Below the pieces are notes generated by a model that was not told the DNA's origin, did no database searches, and worked only from the letters and a program-made list of their open reading frames with translations. Positions 46,845-56,147 of a DNA stretch of 64,000 bases are shown here, in pieces. Numbering within the stretch: the first letter of the stretch is position 1; each line of letters begins with the position of its first letter. Source of the stretch: Algoriphagus sp. AK58 (GTDB lineage: Bacteria > Bacteroidota > Bacteroidia > Cytophagales > Cyclobacteriaceae); the NCBI RefSeq assembly GCF_014324365.1, contig NZ_QEIG01000003.1, forward strand, positions 1-64,000. Direction: 5' to 3'. The position numbers and the translations under genes are program-made.

Positions 46845-47783
46845 TCATTTTGGCAATCGGATTTCGTACACCTTACCCTTTTTTGCCTTCAAGTTCCGAT
46901 CTCTCAACCAAGGGTTATACAACTTGAGGTACTTGAAATTGCTTCCCTGATTTTTGGCCCATTGGGGAAGATCTTTGATATCTCCCTGAACTTCAAAAGT
47001 TCTGAACTCTGGATTTTTATAAAAATCCTGATCATCCAAGTGATAGCCAAATTTCCCGGGATTCTCAAAAATTACTTTAAAAGCCAAGATCCTGAACAAA
47101 TACCTGCTAGTCTCCTCGTTGAGGTAAAGGTCGTAGTAGTTGCGGTGGAGTTGCTCCTCCTGTCTTTTGGAAAATCCGCTTTGCCCCATATTGTAGCTCG
47201 CGGCCACTGCTGTCCAATCGCCGAATTTGGCATGGGCTTTTTTGAAATACCTGGAAGCAGCCAAGGTCGCTTTTTCGAAATGATAGCGCTCATCTACGGT
47301 ATGGGTGATTTCGAGGCCATACTCTTTGCCGGTATCTTCGAGGATTTGCCAATAGCCTCTGGCACCGGCAGGAGAACCGACATTCATCAGTCCGCTTTCT
47401 GCAATGGCCAAGTACTTAAAATCGTCCGGAATACCTTGTTGTTTGAGTATCCGCTCGATGTCAGGAAGGTATTTGGCGGATCGCTTCATCAACAGAATCA
47501 TATTAGATTCCCAATAGGCATTGACATAGATCTCCCGCTCCAGTCGCTCCAGAATGTCTCCGTCTTCCAAGGGCACTTTTTCTCCTGCAAAATCCAACTC
47601 TTTGGGAAGCTCAAACAGCCGGATGGAATCCCGTGTAAACGAAGGAAATCCAACCATAGCTTGCTCTTGGAATTGGATATCATCAGCCGGAACCTGTGGG
47701 GTTTTTGACCAGTAGACCATAGCAGCCAAAATAACCGCCACCAGGACAAGTACATAAAGTGTAATTAGATGAAAACGAGACAT
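46845..47783 (-). CDS. membrane-anchored lytic transglycosylase
   Basis: This is a 312-residue peptidoglycan-cleaving protein. An N-terminal membrane anchor (LYVLVLVAVILAAMVYW) is followed by a lysozyme-like SLT domain. The catalytic Glu is in YLAIAESGLMNVGSPAGARGYWQI, with AASYNMGQSGF and the Tyr-rich LYLNEETSRYLFRIL following, as in the MltD/GH23 family. No LysM repeats are present, unlike MltD. It lies 45 bp downstream of the TIMP-like gene on the same strand and may be the last gene of the recJ-lptB unit. Confidence 0.9.
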   Translation of the reverse strand: MSRFHLITLYVLVLVAVILAAMVYWSKTPQVPADDIQFQEQAMVGFPSFTRDSIRLFELPKELDFAGEKVPLEDGDILERLEREIYVNAYWESNMILLMKRSAKYLPDIERILKQQGIPDDFKYLAIAESGLMNVGSPAGARGYWQILEDTGKEYGLEITHTVDERYHFEKATLAASRYFKKAHAKFGDWTAVAASYNMGQSGFSKRQEEQLHRNYYDLYLNEETSRYLFRILAFKVIFENPGKFGYHLDDQDFYKNPEFRTFEVQGDIKDLPQWAKNQGSNFKYLKLYNPWLRDRNLKAKKGKVYEIRLPK

Positions 47784-47828
47784 GTAACGGGAGGATATAA
47801 TTACAAGATAATTCTCGGATTCCAGTTT

Positions 47829-48317
47829 TCAGACAATTTTTTGACGAAGGGCTTTATTGATCCGCTTTCTTATTTCGGGCCACTCCTCAGGTGTAGAGAT
47901 CGTACGATTAGGAGCGCAAATACTTGTTGAAATAGGCCAATTTTCATTCCGATAAGCAAAAATGACATACCTTTCACCCAAGTTAAAAGTACCTGAGCAG
48001 GAGGTAAATCCAGATTCCAGAGTCAATCTTCTTTTTTTCAAGTCTTTTCCTAATTTTCCCTTTAAAGTCTTGATTACTTTAAACTCTGGATTGTAGCCTC
48101 TTTTTTTATAATACAAGGAATCAAAAGCCAAATCAGGAATCCATTCGAAATTGGGATCTTTTTCATCTTGGATAGATACCATCTCAGCATAAAAAATCAC
48201 GGGAAAAGATCTCGCATGCTCTCCAAAATCATAATTGGCAGGGAAAATACATTCGCAGGCCTTTGAGGATAAAGTAAAGAGGAAAACCAAAACAAAAAAC
48301 AATCCGGTCCTTTTCAT
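47829..48317 (-). CDS. secreted TIMP/NTR-like small protein
   Basis: This is a 162-residue exported protein. The signal peptide (MKRTGLFFVLVFLFTLSSKA) ends directly before Cys-Glu-Cys (residues 21-23), so the mature protein would begin CxC, the hallmark of TIMP/netrin-like domains. Two further Cys (LESGFTSCSGTF, SISTSICAPN are near residues ~112 and ~138) could form the two disulfides. Other family-like features are FYAEMVSI and FKVIKTLKGKL. Protease inhibition is known for animal TIMPs only; a role here is inference. Lipidation at Cys21 is a possible alternative. It starts 3 bp after the GH3-like gene. Confidence 0.6.
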   Translation of the reverse strand: MKRTGLFFVLVFLFTLSSKACECIFPANYDFGEHARSFPVIFYAEMVSIQDEKDPNFEWIPDLAFDSLYYKKRGYNPEFKVIKTLKGKLGKDLKKRRLTLESGFTSCSGTFNLGERYVIFAYRNENWPISTSICAPNRTISTPEEWPEIRKRINKALRQKIV

Positions 48318-48320
48318 TCT

Positions 48321-49841
48321 TTATCTCATCATCCCCAAAATCTCATCGATATACTCTCTGGAATTGGACAGTCGCGGTACTTTGTATTGTCCGCCCAATT
48401 TGCCTTTTTTTCCAAGCCAAGATTCAAAAAGTCCATGTGGGGCATTATGCAAAATCAGCTGTCGAAGAGCCAAATCTTTGTGTCGCTTGGCATCATAGTC
48501 GGAGTTGACCTCTCTCAACTTATCATCCAATAGCCTTGCAAAAAGCTTCAAATCTTCTGGCTCTTTTTGAAACTCTACCACCCATTCATGGGCTGCCTTG
48601 GATTGGCTGTCTTCAAAATATACCGGGGCCGCGGAAAAGTTGGTAATCGTGGCTCCCGTTTCTTCACAAGCATACTGAATAGCCGCTTCCGCATTTTCCA
48701 CAATCACCTCTTCACCAAAAGCATTGATAAAATGCTTGGTTCGGCCCGAAATGCGGAATCTATATGGCGCGGTAGAGGTGAACTTGACCGTATCTCCAAT
48801 CTTGTAGCGCCAGAGTCCTCCATTGGTGGAAATGATAATCGCGTAATTTTTGCCTAGCTCTACTTCCTGAAGGGGGATGACTTTTGGATTCTCTTTTTCC
48901 CACTCCTCCATTGGAATAAACTCGTAGTAAATCCCATAATCCAAAAGCAGCAGCAGCTCGTCCGAGTCAGGCTGATCCTGAATGCCAAAAAAGCCTTCGG
49001 AGGCGTTGTATGTCTCCATGTAACGCATTTTTTCAGATGGTATCAGTTCTTTGAATAGACTGCGATAGGGGCCAAAAGCCACCGCACCATGGAAAAATAC
49101 CTCCAGGTTTGGCCAAACTTCGAGGATGTGCTTGGCCTTCTTGAGCTCGAGGATACGCTGCAGAAGGACTATGGTCCAGGTAGGCACACCTGCGATGGAC
49201 GTGACATTTTCATTCATAGTCTCCCTGGCCATTTTCTCTATTTTGGCCTCCCATTCTCCCATCAAAGCTGTCTCTAAAGAGGGAGTCCGGGCAAATTGGG
49301 CCCAAATTGGGAGGTTTTGCATGATGACGGCCGACACATCCCCAGCCCGAGCAGTACCTTGAGGATTTAGGGGGTTTTTCTCCAAAGTTCCACCAATAGA
49401 AAGGCTCTTGCCAGTGAAAAGTTTCGTTTCAGGATTATTGCTGACATAGAGAGAGACCATGTCTTTTCCTCCTTTGTAATGGCATTCTTCCAGACTTTCT
49501 TCCGAAACAGGGATGTATTTGCTTCGGCTCGAAGTGGTACCCGATGATTTGGCAAACCATTCGATATCAGAAGGCCAGATTACATTTTGTTTTCCCAACA
49601 TCGTCCTTTCGATGTAAGGTTTGAAACTTTCATAATCAAAAAGTGGAACTTGCTTGGCAAAATCCTGGTAGGATTTTATCCGGTCAAACTGAAATTCTTT
49701 GCCTATTTCGGTTTTACGGGCAGAGTCGACCAGTTCATCCAAGGTCTCTTTCTGAACCTGAATGGGATGTTGCTTAAAATGATCAATTTGACCCAGGCGA
49801 CTTCTAAAAATCCAGGTCATGAAGCTATTTAGAACTTCCAT
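48321..49841 (-). CDS. GH3-family acyl-adenylating enzyme
   Basis: This is a 506-residue member of the GH3 auxin-responsive family, a branch of the ANL adenylating enzymes that join carboxylic acids to amino acids in plants. The ATP motif 1 is FAKSSGTTSSRSKYIPVS, motif 2 YMETYNASEGFFGIQD and motif 3 RYKIGDTVKF; the C-terminal lobe has HFINAFGEEV and HEWVVEF. The start ATG overlaps the lptB stop as TAATG, so it is translated from the same mRNA. The substrate in Bacteroidota is not established. Association with LPS export could mean an envelope lipid or acyl modification. Confidence 0.88.
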   Translation of the reverse strand: MEVLNSFMTWIFRSRLGQIDHFKQHPIQVQKETLDELVDSARKTEIGKEFQFDRIKSYQDFAKQVPLFDYESFKPYIERTMLGKQNVIWPSDIEWFAKSSGTTSSRSKYIPVSEESLEECHYKGGKDMVSLYVSNNPETKLFTGKSLSIGGTLEKNPLNPQGTARAGDVSAVIMQNLPIWAQFARTPSLETALMGEWEAKIEKMARETMNENVTSIAGVPTWTIVLLQRILELKKAKHILEVWPNLEVFFHGAVAFGPYRSLFKELIPSEKMRYMETYNASEGFFGIQDQPDSDELLLLLDYGIYYEFIPMEEWEKENPKVIPLQEVELGKNYAIIISTNGGLWRYKIGDTVKFTSTAPYRFRISGRTKHFINAFGEEVIVENAEAAIQYACEETGATITNFSAAPVYFEDSQSKAAHEWVVEFQKEPEDLKLFARLLDDKLREVNSDYDAKRHKDLALRQLILHNAPHGLFESWLGKKGKLGGQYKVPRLSNSREYIDEILGMMR

Positions 49842-50578
49842 TAGTTAAAAACTTTGCGTTTGAGCTCAAACTGACTTCCCAAATAGACTTTTCGGACCTG
49901 CTCATCGGCGGCCAACTCTTCAGCTGTACCTGCTTTTAACAATCGCCCTTCAAACATCAGATAGGCCCGATCAGTAATCGAAAGAGTTTCATTCACATTA
50001 TGATCTGTAATCAAAATCCCTATGTTTTTGGTTTTTAGCTTAGCTACGATGGTTTGTATTTCCTCTACCGCAATCGGGTCTACTCCTGCAAAGGGCTCGT
50101 CCAACAGAACAAATTTGGGATCCACTGCCAAAGCTCTGGCGATCTCTGTACGTCTTCTTTCACCTCCAGAAAGTACCATGCCTAGATTTTTTCGAACATG
50201 GGTAAGGCTAAATTCCTCCAACAGGCTTTCCATCTTTTCCTTCTGCTGGGCTTTGGGCATTTTAGTCATTTCCAGCACGGCAAGGATATTTTCCTCCACG
50301 GAAAGTTTTCTAAAAACAGAGGCCTCTTGGGCCAGGTACCCAATTCCCAATTTTGCCCGCTTGTACATTGGCAAGCCCGTTATTTCTTGGTCTTCCAGAA
50401 AAATCTTTCCCTCATTGGGCTGAATCAACCCCACAATCATGTAGAAAGAAGTGGTCTTCCCAGCCCCATTTGGACCTAGTAACCCCACAATTTCACCCTG
50501 CTCCACTTGAACAGAAATATCATTGACCACACGGCGGCCTTTGTAGATTTTGACGAGGTGTTCTGCACGGAGCATCAT
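49841..50578 (-). CDS. lptB: LPS export ABC transporter ATP-binding protein LptB
   Basis: This cytoplasmic ATPase powers LptB2FGC, which extracts LPS from the inner membrane. From the ATG at 50578 it has 245 residues; a TTG at 50587 would overlap recJ. Walker A is [18 protein letters not shown], the signature [15 protein letters not shown], Walker [17 protein letters not shown] and the switch His in [12 protein letters not shown], all typical of LptB. It begins 1 bp after the recJ stop and overlaps the GH3-like gene at its end. Confidence 0.95.
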   Translation of the reverse strand: MMLRAEHLVKIYKGRRVVNDISVQVEQGEIVGLLGPNGAGKTTSFYMIVGLIQPNEGKIFLEDQEITGLPMYKRAKLGIGYLAQEASVFRKLSVEENILAVLEMTKMPKAQQKEKMESLLEEFSLTHVRKNLGMVLSGGERRRTEIARALAVDPKFVLLDEPFAGVDPIAVEEIQTIVAKLKTKNIGILITDHNVNETLSITDRAYLMFEGRLLKAGTAEELAADEQVRKVYLGSQFELKRKVFN

Positions 50579-50579
50579 A

Positions 50580-52304
50580 TCAGTCAAATTTGATGTCTTT
50601 CACGTATAGTTGCAAGCTGCTTTTGTCACGGAAAAAATTCTCCCGCATTTCTGCCACGATATCGAAGCGCATTTTGCCACGAAGCATATTGACCGTAGTC
50701 AGATCGGGGTCTTTGGCCCGGTCGGCCATACCGAATCCCAAGCAAACAGGTGTGGTGACCTGACCGTCTTGGACAATTTTAAATCTCAAATGCTTATCCT
50801 TGAGTACCGTGACTTCGTCGGCATACACATTATTGATGCGAAAGACCGGCTCGGTGTTTCCCGGACCGAAAGGAGCCATCTGCTTCAGGATATTATAAAA
50901 TTTGTAATTGATCTGATCCAAAAGTAGGACATCGTCAATTTCTATGACTGGCTTGAGATGAGTCTCTTCGATACGACTGCGTACCACCTGTTCAAATTTG
51001 GCCTGAAAAGCGGGCACATTCTCCACACTTAATGTAAGGCCAGCTGCATACTTGTGCCCTCCAAACTGATCGAGTAGGTCTGCACATTCTGCAATGGCTT
51101 CATAGATGTCAAAATCCACTACAGATCTTGCACTTCCAGTCGCTTTATTGTTTGACTCGGTAAGAATAATCGTAGGGCGGTAGTATTTTTCGATACATCG
51201 GCTAGCTACAATTCCAATTACGCCTTTGTGCCAGTCTTCTTTGAAGAGCACTGTGGAATTCCATTGGGATTCCATTTCCCGCGCTGCCAGCATTTCAAAG
51301 GCTTCTTTGGTGATATTTTCATCGAAATTTCTTCGGGTAGAATTTACTTCATCCACCAGCTTGGCCCGCTCGATGGCTTCATCGAGATTTGGTGCAATCA
51401 GAAGCTCTACAGATGCTTGAGCATGTTCCAGCCGTCCTGAGGCATTGATTCTTGGACCGATTTTAAATACGATATCTGAAATCTGGATTTCCTTTTCCAC
51501 TTTGGCTTGAAGGATAAGAGCCTTCAAGCCAGGTCTAGGAGTGTTATTGATCCGATCCAAGCCATAATAGGCCAGAATGCGGTTTTCACCGGTGATCGGT
51601 ACGATATCCGCTGCAATACTTACTACCAAGAGGTCGAGATAAGGAAAAAGACTGGACTCCTCGATTCCGTGAGTTTTGGCGTAAGCTTGAATGAGCTTAA
51701 AGCCAACACCGCAACCACTGAGTTCTTTATAGGGATATTGGCAATCTTCCCGCTTTGCATCGAGCACCGCAACAGCTGCCGGCAATTGCTCTCCGGGAGT
51801 ATGGTGATCGCAGATGATGAAATCCACCCCCAATTCCTTAGCCAATCGAACCTTTTCGATGGCCTTGATTCCGCAATCAAGGGCAATCACTAGGGAAAAC
51901 CCGTTTTCTGCCGCAAACCGAACTCCCCGCTCCGAAATGCCATATCCTTCCTTGTACCGATCGGGAATGTAAAAATCCACCTGCGGGTAAAACCCTTTCA
52001 AAAAACTATACATGAGGGCTACCGCTGTGGTTCCATCCACATCGTAGTCTCCATAGACCAGAATTCGCTCTTGTTCTAATACGGCCTTTTCTATTCTATT
52101 GACAGCAGCTTCCATGTCCTTCATCAAAAAAGGATCATGAAGCTGACTTAGGCTTGGGCGGAAGTAATCTTTGGCCTGATCGAAACTCTCCACGCCCCGA
52201 TTGATCAGCATATTGGCCAAGGTAGGATTCACATTGATTTCCTTACCCAGCTTTTCGATAGCTGCCTGTGAGGTTTTGGGTTTTTGTTTCCAGACGTACT
52301 CCAT
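50580..52304 (-). CDS. recJ: single-stranded-DNA-specific exonuclease RecJ
   Basis: This is a 5'-3' single-strand exonuclease of recombination and repair. The 574-residue protein shows the DHH phosphoesterase motifs: [45 protein letters not shown] and the DHHA1 [11 protein letters not shown] region, with a C-terminal OB-like domain. It heads the tight block recJ-lptB-GH3, all coupled. About 96 bp upstream lies the small membrane-protein gene. Confidence 0.96.
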   Translation of the reverse strand: MEYVWKQKPKTSQAAIEKLGKEINVNPTLANMLINRGVESFDQAKDYFRPSLSQLHDPFLMKDMEAAVNRIEKAVLEQERILVYGDYDVDGTTAVALMYSFLKGFYPQVDFYIPDRYKEGYGISERGVRFAAENGFSLVIALDCGIKAIEKVRLAKELGVDFIICDHHTPGEQLPAAVAVLDAKREDCQYPYKELSGCGVGFKLIQAYAKTHGIEESSLFPYLDLLVVSIAADIVPITGENRILAYYGLDRINNTPRPGLKALILQAKVEKEIQISDIVFKIGPRINASGRLEHAQASVELLIAPNLDEAIERAKLVDEVNSTRRNFDENITKEAFEMLAAREMESQWNSTVLFKEDWHKGVIGIVASRCIEKYYRPTIILTESNNKATGSARSVVDFDIYEAIAECADLLDQFGGHKYAAGLTLSVENVPAFQAKFEQVVRSRIEETHLKPVIEIDDVLLLDQINYKFYNILKQMAPFGPGNTEPVFRINNVYADEVTVLKDKHLRFKIVQDGQVTTPVCLGFGMADRAKDPDLTTVNMLRGKMRFDIVAEMRENFFRDKSSLQLYVKDIKFD

Positions 52305-52400
52305 GGGTCAAAATTACAAAAGTAAGTGGGATTAAAATTTCCCGGATTTTGGATTGGGTGATAGCCTTTAAGCGAAGTTTTGAGCTAAAAAGTTCTGTGT

Positions 52401-52601
52401 TTAGGAATTCCTTTTCTTTTTTTCCTGCCGGTAATAAAACCAAAAGAGGGCGGGAAATAGCAAGGACTTCAATTTCCAGTCATTTTTCTCCCTGAATGTC
52501 AATCCTTGATCTGAGTTGACTTCTTTATACATTTTGGAGGCAAAGACCAAGTGCCCCAAAATGGCCACAAATAGCATTGAATAGAAAACCAGCTCGTACA
52601 T
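52401..52601 (-). CDS. small membrane protein downstream of prmA
   Basis: This is a 66-residue protein with two hydrophobic segments (MYELVFYSMLFVAILGHLVF and LKSLLFPALFWFYY) and a very basic C-terminus (RQEKKKRNS). Its ATG lies 1 bp after the prmA stop codon, which strongly suggests co-translation and supports it as a real gene. I recognise no family. Confidence 0.65.
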   Translation of the reverse strand: MYELVFYSMLFVAILGHLVFASKMYKEVNSDQGLTFREKNDWKLKSLLFPALFWFYYRQEKKKRNS

Positions 52602-52602
52602 C

Positions 52603-53430
52603 TTAGTCTTTTTGTAGAATCAAAGCTGCCCAATTGTCTTTATCGGAGGATTTGATAAGCTTCAATCCCAAAGACGTTGCTGCTTTCACCAAGTCTTCAA
52701 CGTCTTGGGTGTAAAACCCACTCAGTAAAAGGTACCCTTTAGAAACCAGTAAGCCGGCATAAATTTTCATTTCGTCAAGGAGTACATTTTTATTGATATT
52801 GGCTAAAACGATATCAAAAGGTCCCTGAGGATTGACTTGTCTGATGGTCCCCAAGCCCATACGCGTGATGAGACCGTTCAGATCAAAATTTTCATTGCCG
52901 TTGTCTACACACCAGTCATCGATATCAAAGGCTTCTACTTCTCTTGCACCCAATAGGTGCGCCATGATGGCCAAAATCCCGGTTCCCGAGCCCACATCGA
53001 GGACGCGTTTACCCTCATGGTCCAATTCACCCTGATGGCGGAGCATCTGGAAAGTGGTGGCATGATGGCCCGTACCAAAGGACATCTTTGGGTTGATGAC
53101 AATCTCATGCCTGAATCCGGGTTGTGATTCGTGGAAAGATGCTCTGACATATACCAAATCATCCACGGCAATGGGATCGTAGTTTTTCTCCCACTCTTCA
53201 TTCCAGTTGACCTTGGGCATTTTGCCTTCAGTCAAATTAATCTTGGCTGCCTCCTTGTAGGAATCAATGAGTTGATCAAATGCTTCACGGTCAAATTCGG
53301 ATTCAGGTGCATAGGCGTCGATTCCATCTTCTGTTTCCAAAAAAGAATCAAAACCAATCTCCGCCAACTCAGCAATCAGAATTTCCCGGAAATCCTCCAG
53401 GCATTTTATTTTAAACTCAAGGTAATCCAT
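52603..53430 (-). CDS. prmA: ribosomal protein L11 methyltransferase
   Basis: This cytoplasmic SAM-dependent enzyme trimethylates ribosomal protein L11. The 275-residue length is normal. An N-terminal substrate-recognition domain (MDYLEFKIKCLEDFREI) precedes the Rossmann domain with SFGTGHHATTFQML, motif I VLDVGSGTGILAIMA and the catalytic-region VLANINKNVLL. It lies downstream of tpiA on the same strand, separated by a hairpin, and upstream of the 66-residue membrane protein. Confidence 0.96.
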   Translation of the reverse strand: MDYLEFKIKCLEDFREILIAELAEIGFDSFLETEDGIDAYAPESEFDREAFDQLIDSYKEAAKINLTEGKMPKVNWNEEWEKNYDPIAVDDLVYVRASFHESQPGFRHEIVINPKMSFGTGHHATTFQMLRHQGELDHEGKRVLDVGSGTGILAIMAHLLGAREVEAFDIDDWCVDNGNENFDLNGLITRMGLGTIRQVNPQGPFDIVLANINKNVLLDEMKIYAGLLVSKGYLLLSGFYTQDVEDLVKAATSLGLKLIKSSDKDNWAALILQKD

Positions 53431-53459
53431 AGTGAGGCAAGAAAAGAGGGCTGGAAAAT

Positions 53460-53488
53460 ACTCAGGCTTGTGAGTTCACAAGCCTGAA
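53460..53488 (-). terminator. hairpin downstream of tpiA
   Basis: CAGGCTTGTGA-gt-TCACAAGCCTG (53463-53486) is a perfect 11-bp inverted repeat. On the minus strand it is followed by a short T-rich stretch (GAGTATTTT). A second, weaker hairpin (GTCTGT/ACAGAC) lies at about 53497-53514. Confidence 0.7.
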
Positions 53489-53522
53489 AAGAAAGCAGTC
53501 TGTGGCAAAACAGACCGTATGG

Positions 53523-54284
53523 TTAGAATGATTTGACAATATCGATGAAATCTCGGGACTTGAGCGAGGCACCACCAATCAGGCCTCCGTCCACGTCAGG
53601 TTTGGAGAAAAGCTCCTTAGCATTCCCAGGGTTGGCACTTCCTCCATACAGGATGGAAGTTTCATTTGCTATTTCTTTTCCGTACTTGGAAGCTATATGA
53701 CGCCGAAGAGCGGCATGCATTTCCTGTGCTTGATCAGCAGTAGCAGTCTTGCCTGTACCGATCGCCCAAATAGGTTCATAAGCAATGACCACTTTGGAGA
53801 AATCCTCAGGAGAGAGGTCAAACAAGCTTGCGGTCAACTGAAATTTCACATTGGATTCATGGGTTCCTGCAGTACGGATTTCCAGAGATTCTCCGCAGCA
53901 GAAGATTGGAGTCAAGCCATTGGCAATAGCTTGCTTTACTTTAGCGGCAAGCAGTTCATTACTTTCCTTGAAGTATTCTCTTCGCTCAGAGTGGCCAAGA
54001 ATTACATAGTTTACTCCAAAAGAAGCCAGAATCTTAGCAGATACTTCGCCAGTAAATGCACCGGCTTCCTTATCCGAACAGTTTTGTGCTCCCACATAGA
54101 TTCCTGCAGTGTCTCCTACTAATTTTTTCACAGGATGAATATGGGGAAAAGGAGGATTGAGCACCACGGCTACGTCTTGGATCGCCTCATCCTTGTACAT
54201 ATTGACAATCTCGGAAGTGAGTTTTTGACCTTCATCATAGGTCATATTCATCTTCCAGTTTCCGGCTACGATTTTCTTTCTCAT
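53523..54284 (-). CDS. tpiA: triosephosphate isomerase
   Basis: This is the glycolytic TIM-barrel enzyme interconverting dihydroxyacetone phosphate and glyceraldehyde 3-phosphate. The 253-residue length is standard. Catalytic residues are visible: Asn/Lys in AGNWKMNM, His in [12 protein letters not shown], Glu in [13 protein letters not shown], and the phosphate-binding [12 protein letters not shown] and GLIGGASL. It is divergent from recX across 69 bp. Confidence 0.98.
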   Translation of the reverse strand: MRKKIVAGNWKMNMTYDEGQKLTSEIVNMYKDEAIQDVAVVLNPPFPHIHPVKKLVGDTAGIYVGAQNCSDKEAGAFTGEVSAKILASFGVNYVILGHSERREYFKESNELLAAKVKQAIANGLTPIFCCGESLEIRTAGTHESNVKFQLTASLFDLSPEDFSKVVIAYEPIWAIGTGKTATADQAQEMHAALRRHIASKYGKEIANETSILYGGSANPGNAKELFSKPDVDGGLIGGASLKSRDFIDIVKSF

Positions 54285-54353
54285 GGGAGGGTTGAAATTT
54301 TTTAGGTTTGAAAAAACTTGAGCAGAGGGTATTTTGGCTTAAAATTACCAAAA

Positions 54354-54860
54354 ATGTCCACTTGGGGAAAAAATAACCCGGAACAGTCAGCAAAAAAGAA
54401 TTGGACTCTGAAAGAAGCCAAGGGAAAACTCGAAACCTACTGTGCCTATCAGGAGCGAAGCGCTTGGGAGGTGAGAAGGAAACTTTTTGAAAAAGGGATC
54501 CAGGGACAACAGGGCGAAAACCTGGTCGAGGAGCTGTATAAAGAAGGCTTCTTAAATGATGAGCGTTTTGCCAGATCTTTTGCCAGGGGAAAGTTCAGAC
54601 TCAAAAAATGGGGAAGGATCCGGATCACCAGGGAATTGAAACTTCGTGAAATCAGTCCAGATCATATCCAGGCTGGACTTTCTGAAATCGATCCGGAAGA
54701 ATATTACGATACTCTTTTGACCCAAACCGAGAAAAAGTGGGAGAAAACCAAAGAGAAAGATCCCTACAGGAAGCGGTATCTTATCATCCAGTATCTGGTC
54801 AGTAAAGGATTTGAGCAGGATTTGATCAAAGAAGCACTGGAAAGCATTCAGTCCCAATAA
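54354..54860 (+). CDS. recX: regulatory protein RecX
   Basis: This is a small helical modulator of RecA. From the ATG at 54354 it has 168 residues; the ATG-like upstream extension from 54318 lacks similarity. Three three-helix repeats are seen, including CAYQERSAWEVRRKLFEKG, LYKEGFLNDERFARSFARGK and the IQYLVSKGFEQDLIKEAL end. The stop codon lies within a 12-bp inverted repeat. No recA is adjacent. Confidence 0.9.
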   Translation: MSTWGKNNPEQSAKKNWTLKEAKGKLETYCAYQERSAWEVRRKLFEKGIQGQQGENLVEELYKEGFLNDERFARSFARGKFRLKKWGRIRITRELKLREISPDHIQAGLSEIDPEEYYDTLLTQTEKKWEKTKEKDPYRKRYLIIQYLVSKGFEQDLIKEALESIQSQ

Positions 54861-54890
54861 GTGAATGACCGGAGTCTTATTCACTTATTG
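54855..54890. repeat. 12-bp inverted repeat containing the recX stop codon
   Basis: CAATAAGTGAAT pairs perfectly with ATTCACTTATTG across 12 bases. No T-run follows. It sits between convergent recX and TPM-protein genes and may define both mRNA ends. Confidence 0.6.
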
Positions 54891-54905
54891 AGACTGACCT
54901 AGTGT

Positions 54906-55724
54906 TTACCAGCTGCCTCCGGCTCCGCCCCCTCCGAAAGATCCGCCACCGAATCCTCCAAAGCCGCCACCGCCGCCAAATCCACCCCCTCCAAAGGAAC
55001 CTTTGCCTGAGGAGAAATCTCCCCATTTGCCTCCTCCGGAGCCTTTAAGCATATTGGCTAGCATGATGGTGGTCCACAGGTCAATGCCTCCCCCTTTGCC
55101 CCCCATGTGGTTGTCGTTGTCCTTTCGGTTTTTGATCAAAGGCAAAATCACAAATAAGAGGATGAAAAGAAGCAACAGGAAAATAGCCCCTCCGTGGTCA
55201 CCGTCAGAAGTCACTTCCTCGGCTTTATACTCTCCAGAGGCCAACTTGATGATCATATCCGTGGCTTGATCCAAGCCTTGATAATAAGCCTGCATCTTAA
55301 AGTTGGGGATGATCAGATTGGTGACGATTCGTTTGGCCAAGGCATCCGGCACAGCCCCTTCCATCCCACGGCCTGTCGCGATAAATACCTTTCGGTCATC
55401 CATCGCAGCCAGGATCAGAATCCCGTTGTCTTTGGAGGTTCCGATTCCCCACTTTTCTCCAAGGCGAAACGAGTAGTCGGAGATATCATATTCTCCGACT
55501 GATCGCATCATCACAATAGCAATTTGTGTCGAGGTACTGTCGTTGTACGCCACCAGCTTTTGCTCTAATTGACTGACTTCTTGGGCACTTAATGTACCGG
55601 TGAAATCAGTGACTAGCCTAGGGGGATTTGGAACTGGGGGAAAATCCTGAGCTTGTCCTCGAAGGAAGCTTAGGAGAAATAAAATTGCGAGAAGAAAGGT
55701 GTTTTTACCCAAATGATACCTCAT
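54906..55724 (-). CDS. TPM-domain membrane protein with glycine-rich tail
   Basis: This is a 272-residue protein from the ATG at 55724 (MRYHLGKNTFLLAILFLL), giving a signal peptide; upstream in-frame starts lie inside the next gene. A TPM (DUF477) domain follows: VTDFTGTLSAQEVSQLEQKL, STQIAIVMMRSVGEYDISDY, KDNGILILAAMDDRKVFIATG. Then come one transmembrane helix (IFLLLLFILLFVILPLI) and a Gly/Ser-rich tail of phenylalanine-spaced repeats ending in GGAGGSW. This is the last gene of LemA-TPM-TPM. It is probably membrane bound with the TPM domain in the periplasm. Confidence 0.88.
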   Translation of the reverse strand: MRYHLGKNTFLLAILFLLSFLRGQAQDFPPVPNPPRLVTDFTGTLSAQEVSQLEQKLVAYNDSTSTQIAIVMMRSVGEYDISDYSFRLGEKWGIGTSKDNGILILAAMDDRKVFIATGRGMEGAVPDALAKRIVTNLIIPNFKMQAYYQGLDQATDMIIKLASGEYKAEEVTSDGDHGGAIFLLLLFILLFVILPLIKNRKDNDNHMGGKGGGIDLWTTIMLANMLKGSGGGKWGDFSSGKGSFGGGGFGGGGGFGGFGGGSFGGGGAGGSW

Positions 55725-56139
55725 CCGAAAGTTCGTTTTTGTCGCCTTGTGAATCATATGGAAAGTGTGTACCCAATTGATCCCCGGCATGATGGATGCC
55801 TTCGATAAGGCCTTCAGTGAATTTTCCCTGGCGAAAATAACCCGCCATCAGATCCTTGGTTTTTACCCAAAAATCAGTTGGCACCACCGCGTTGATTCCA
55901 GCATCACCCAAAATGGCAAACTTGTGATCCGCCACGGCGAGGTAAATCAGAACGCCATTCCGGTCTTTGGTTTGATACATTTTGAGTGTTTCAAAAACCT
56001 CAGCCGCACGGTCCAGAACCTCCCCTTTGCAGTGGTTTTCAATGTGGACTTGGATCTCTCCGGAGGTTCGGGTTTCTGCTGCTTTTATAGCATTAACGAT
56101 TTGAGCCTTCTGCTCCGGAGAAAATAATTTCTCTGCCAT
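55705..56139 (-). CDS. TPM-domain protein without membrane anchor
   Basis: This is a 144-residue soluble TPM (DUF477) domain: LFSPEQKAQIVNAIKAAETRTSGEIQVHIE, DRNGVLIYLAVADHKFAILGD, AGYFRQGKFTEGLIEGIHHAGDQL. There is no signal peptide or transmembrane helix. Its 3' end overlaps the next TPM gene by 20 bp, and its start is 9 bp after lemA, so the three genes form one operon. Confidence 0.88.
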   Translation of the reverse strand: MAEKLFSPEQKAQIVNAIKAAETRTSGEIQVHIENHCKGEVLDRAAEVFETLKMYQTKDRNGVLIYLAVADHKFAILGDAGINAVVPTDFWVKTKDLMAGYFRQGKFTEGLIEGIHHAGDQLGTHFPYDSQGDKNELSDEVSFG

Positions 56140-56147
56140 GGGAATCC

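Noticed and set aside
54930-55030. Tandem repeat of CCTCCxCC type read as a DNA repeat array
   Set aside because: It encodes the glycine-rich tail of the TPM protein; the repetition is at protein level.
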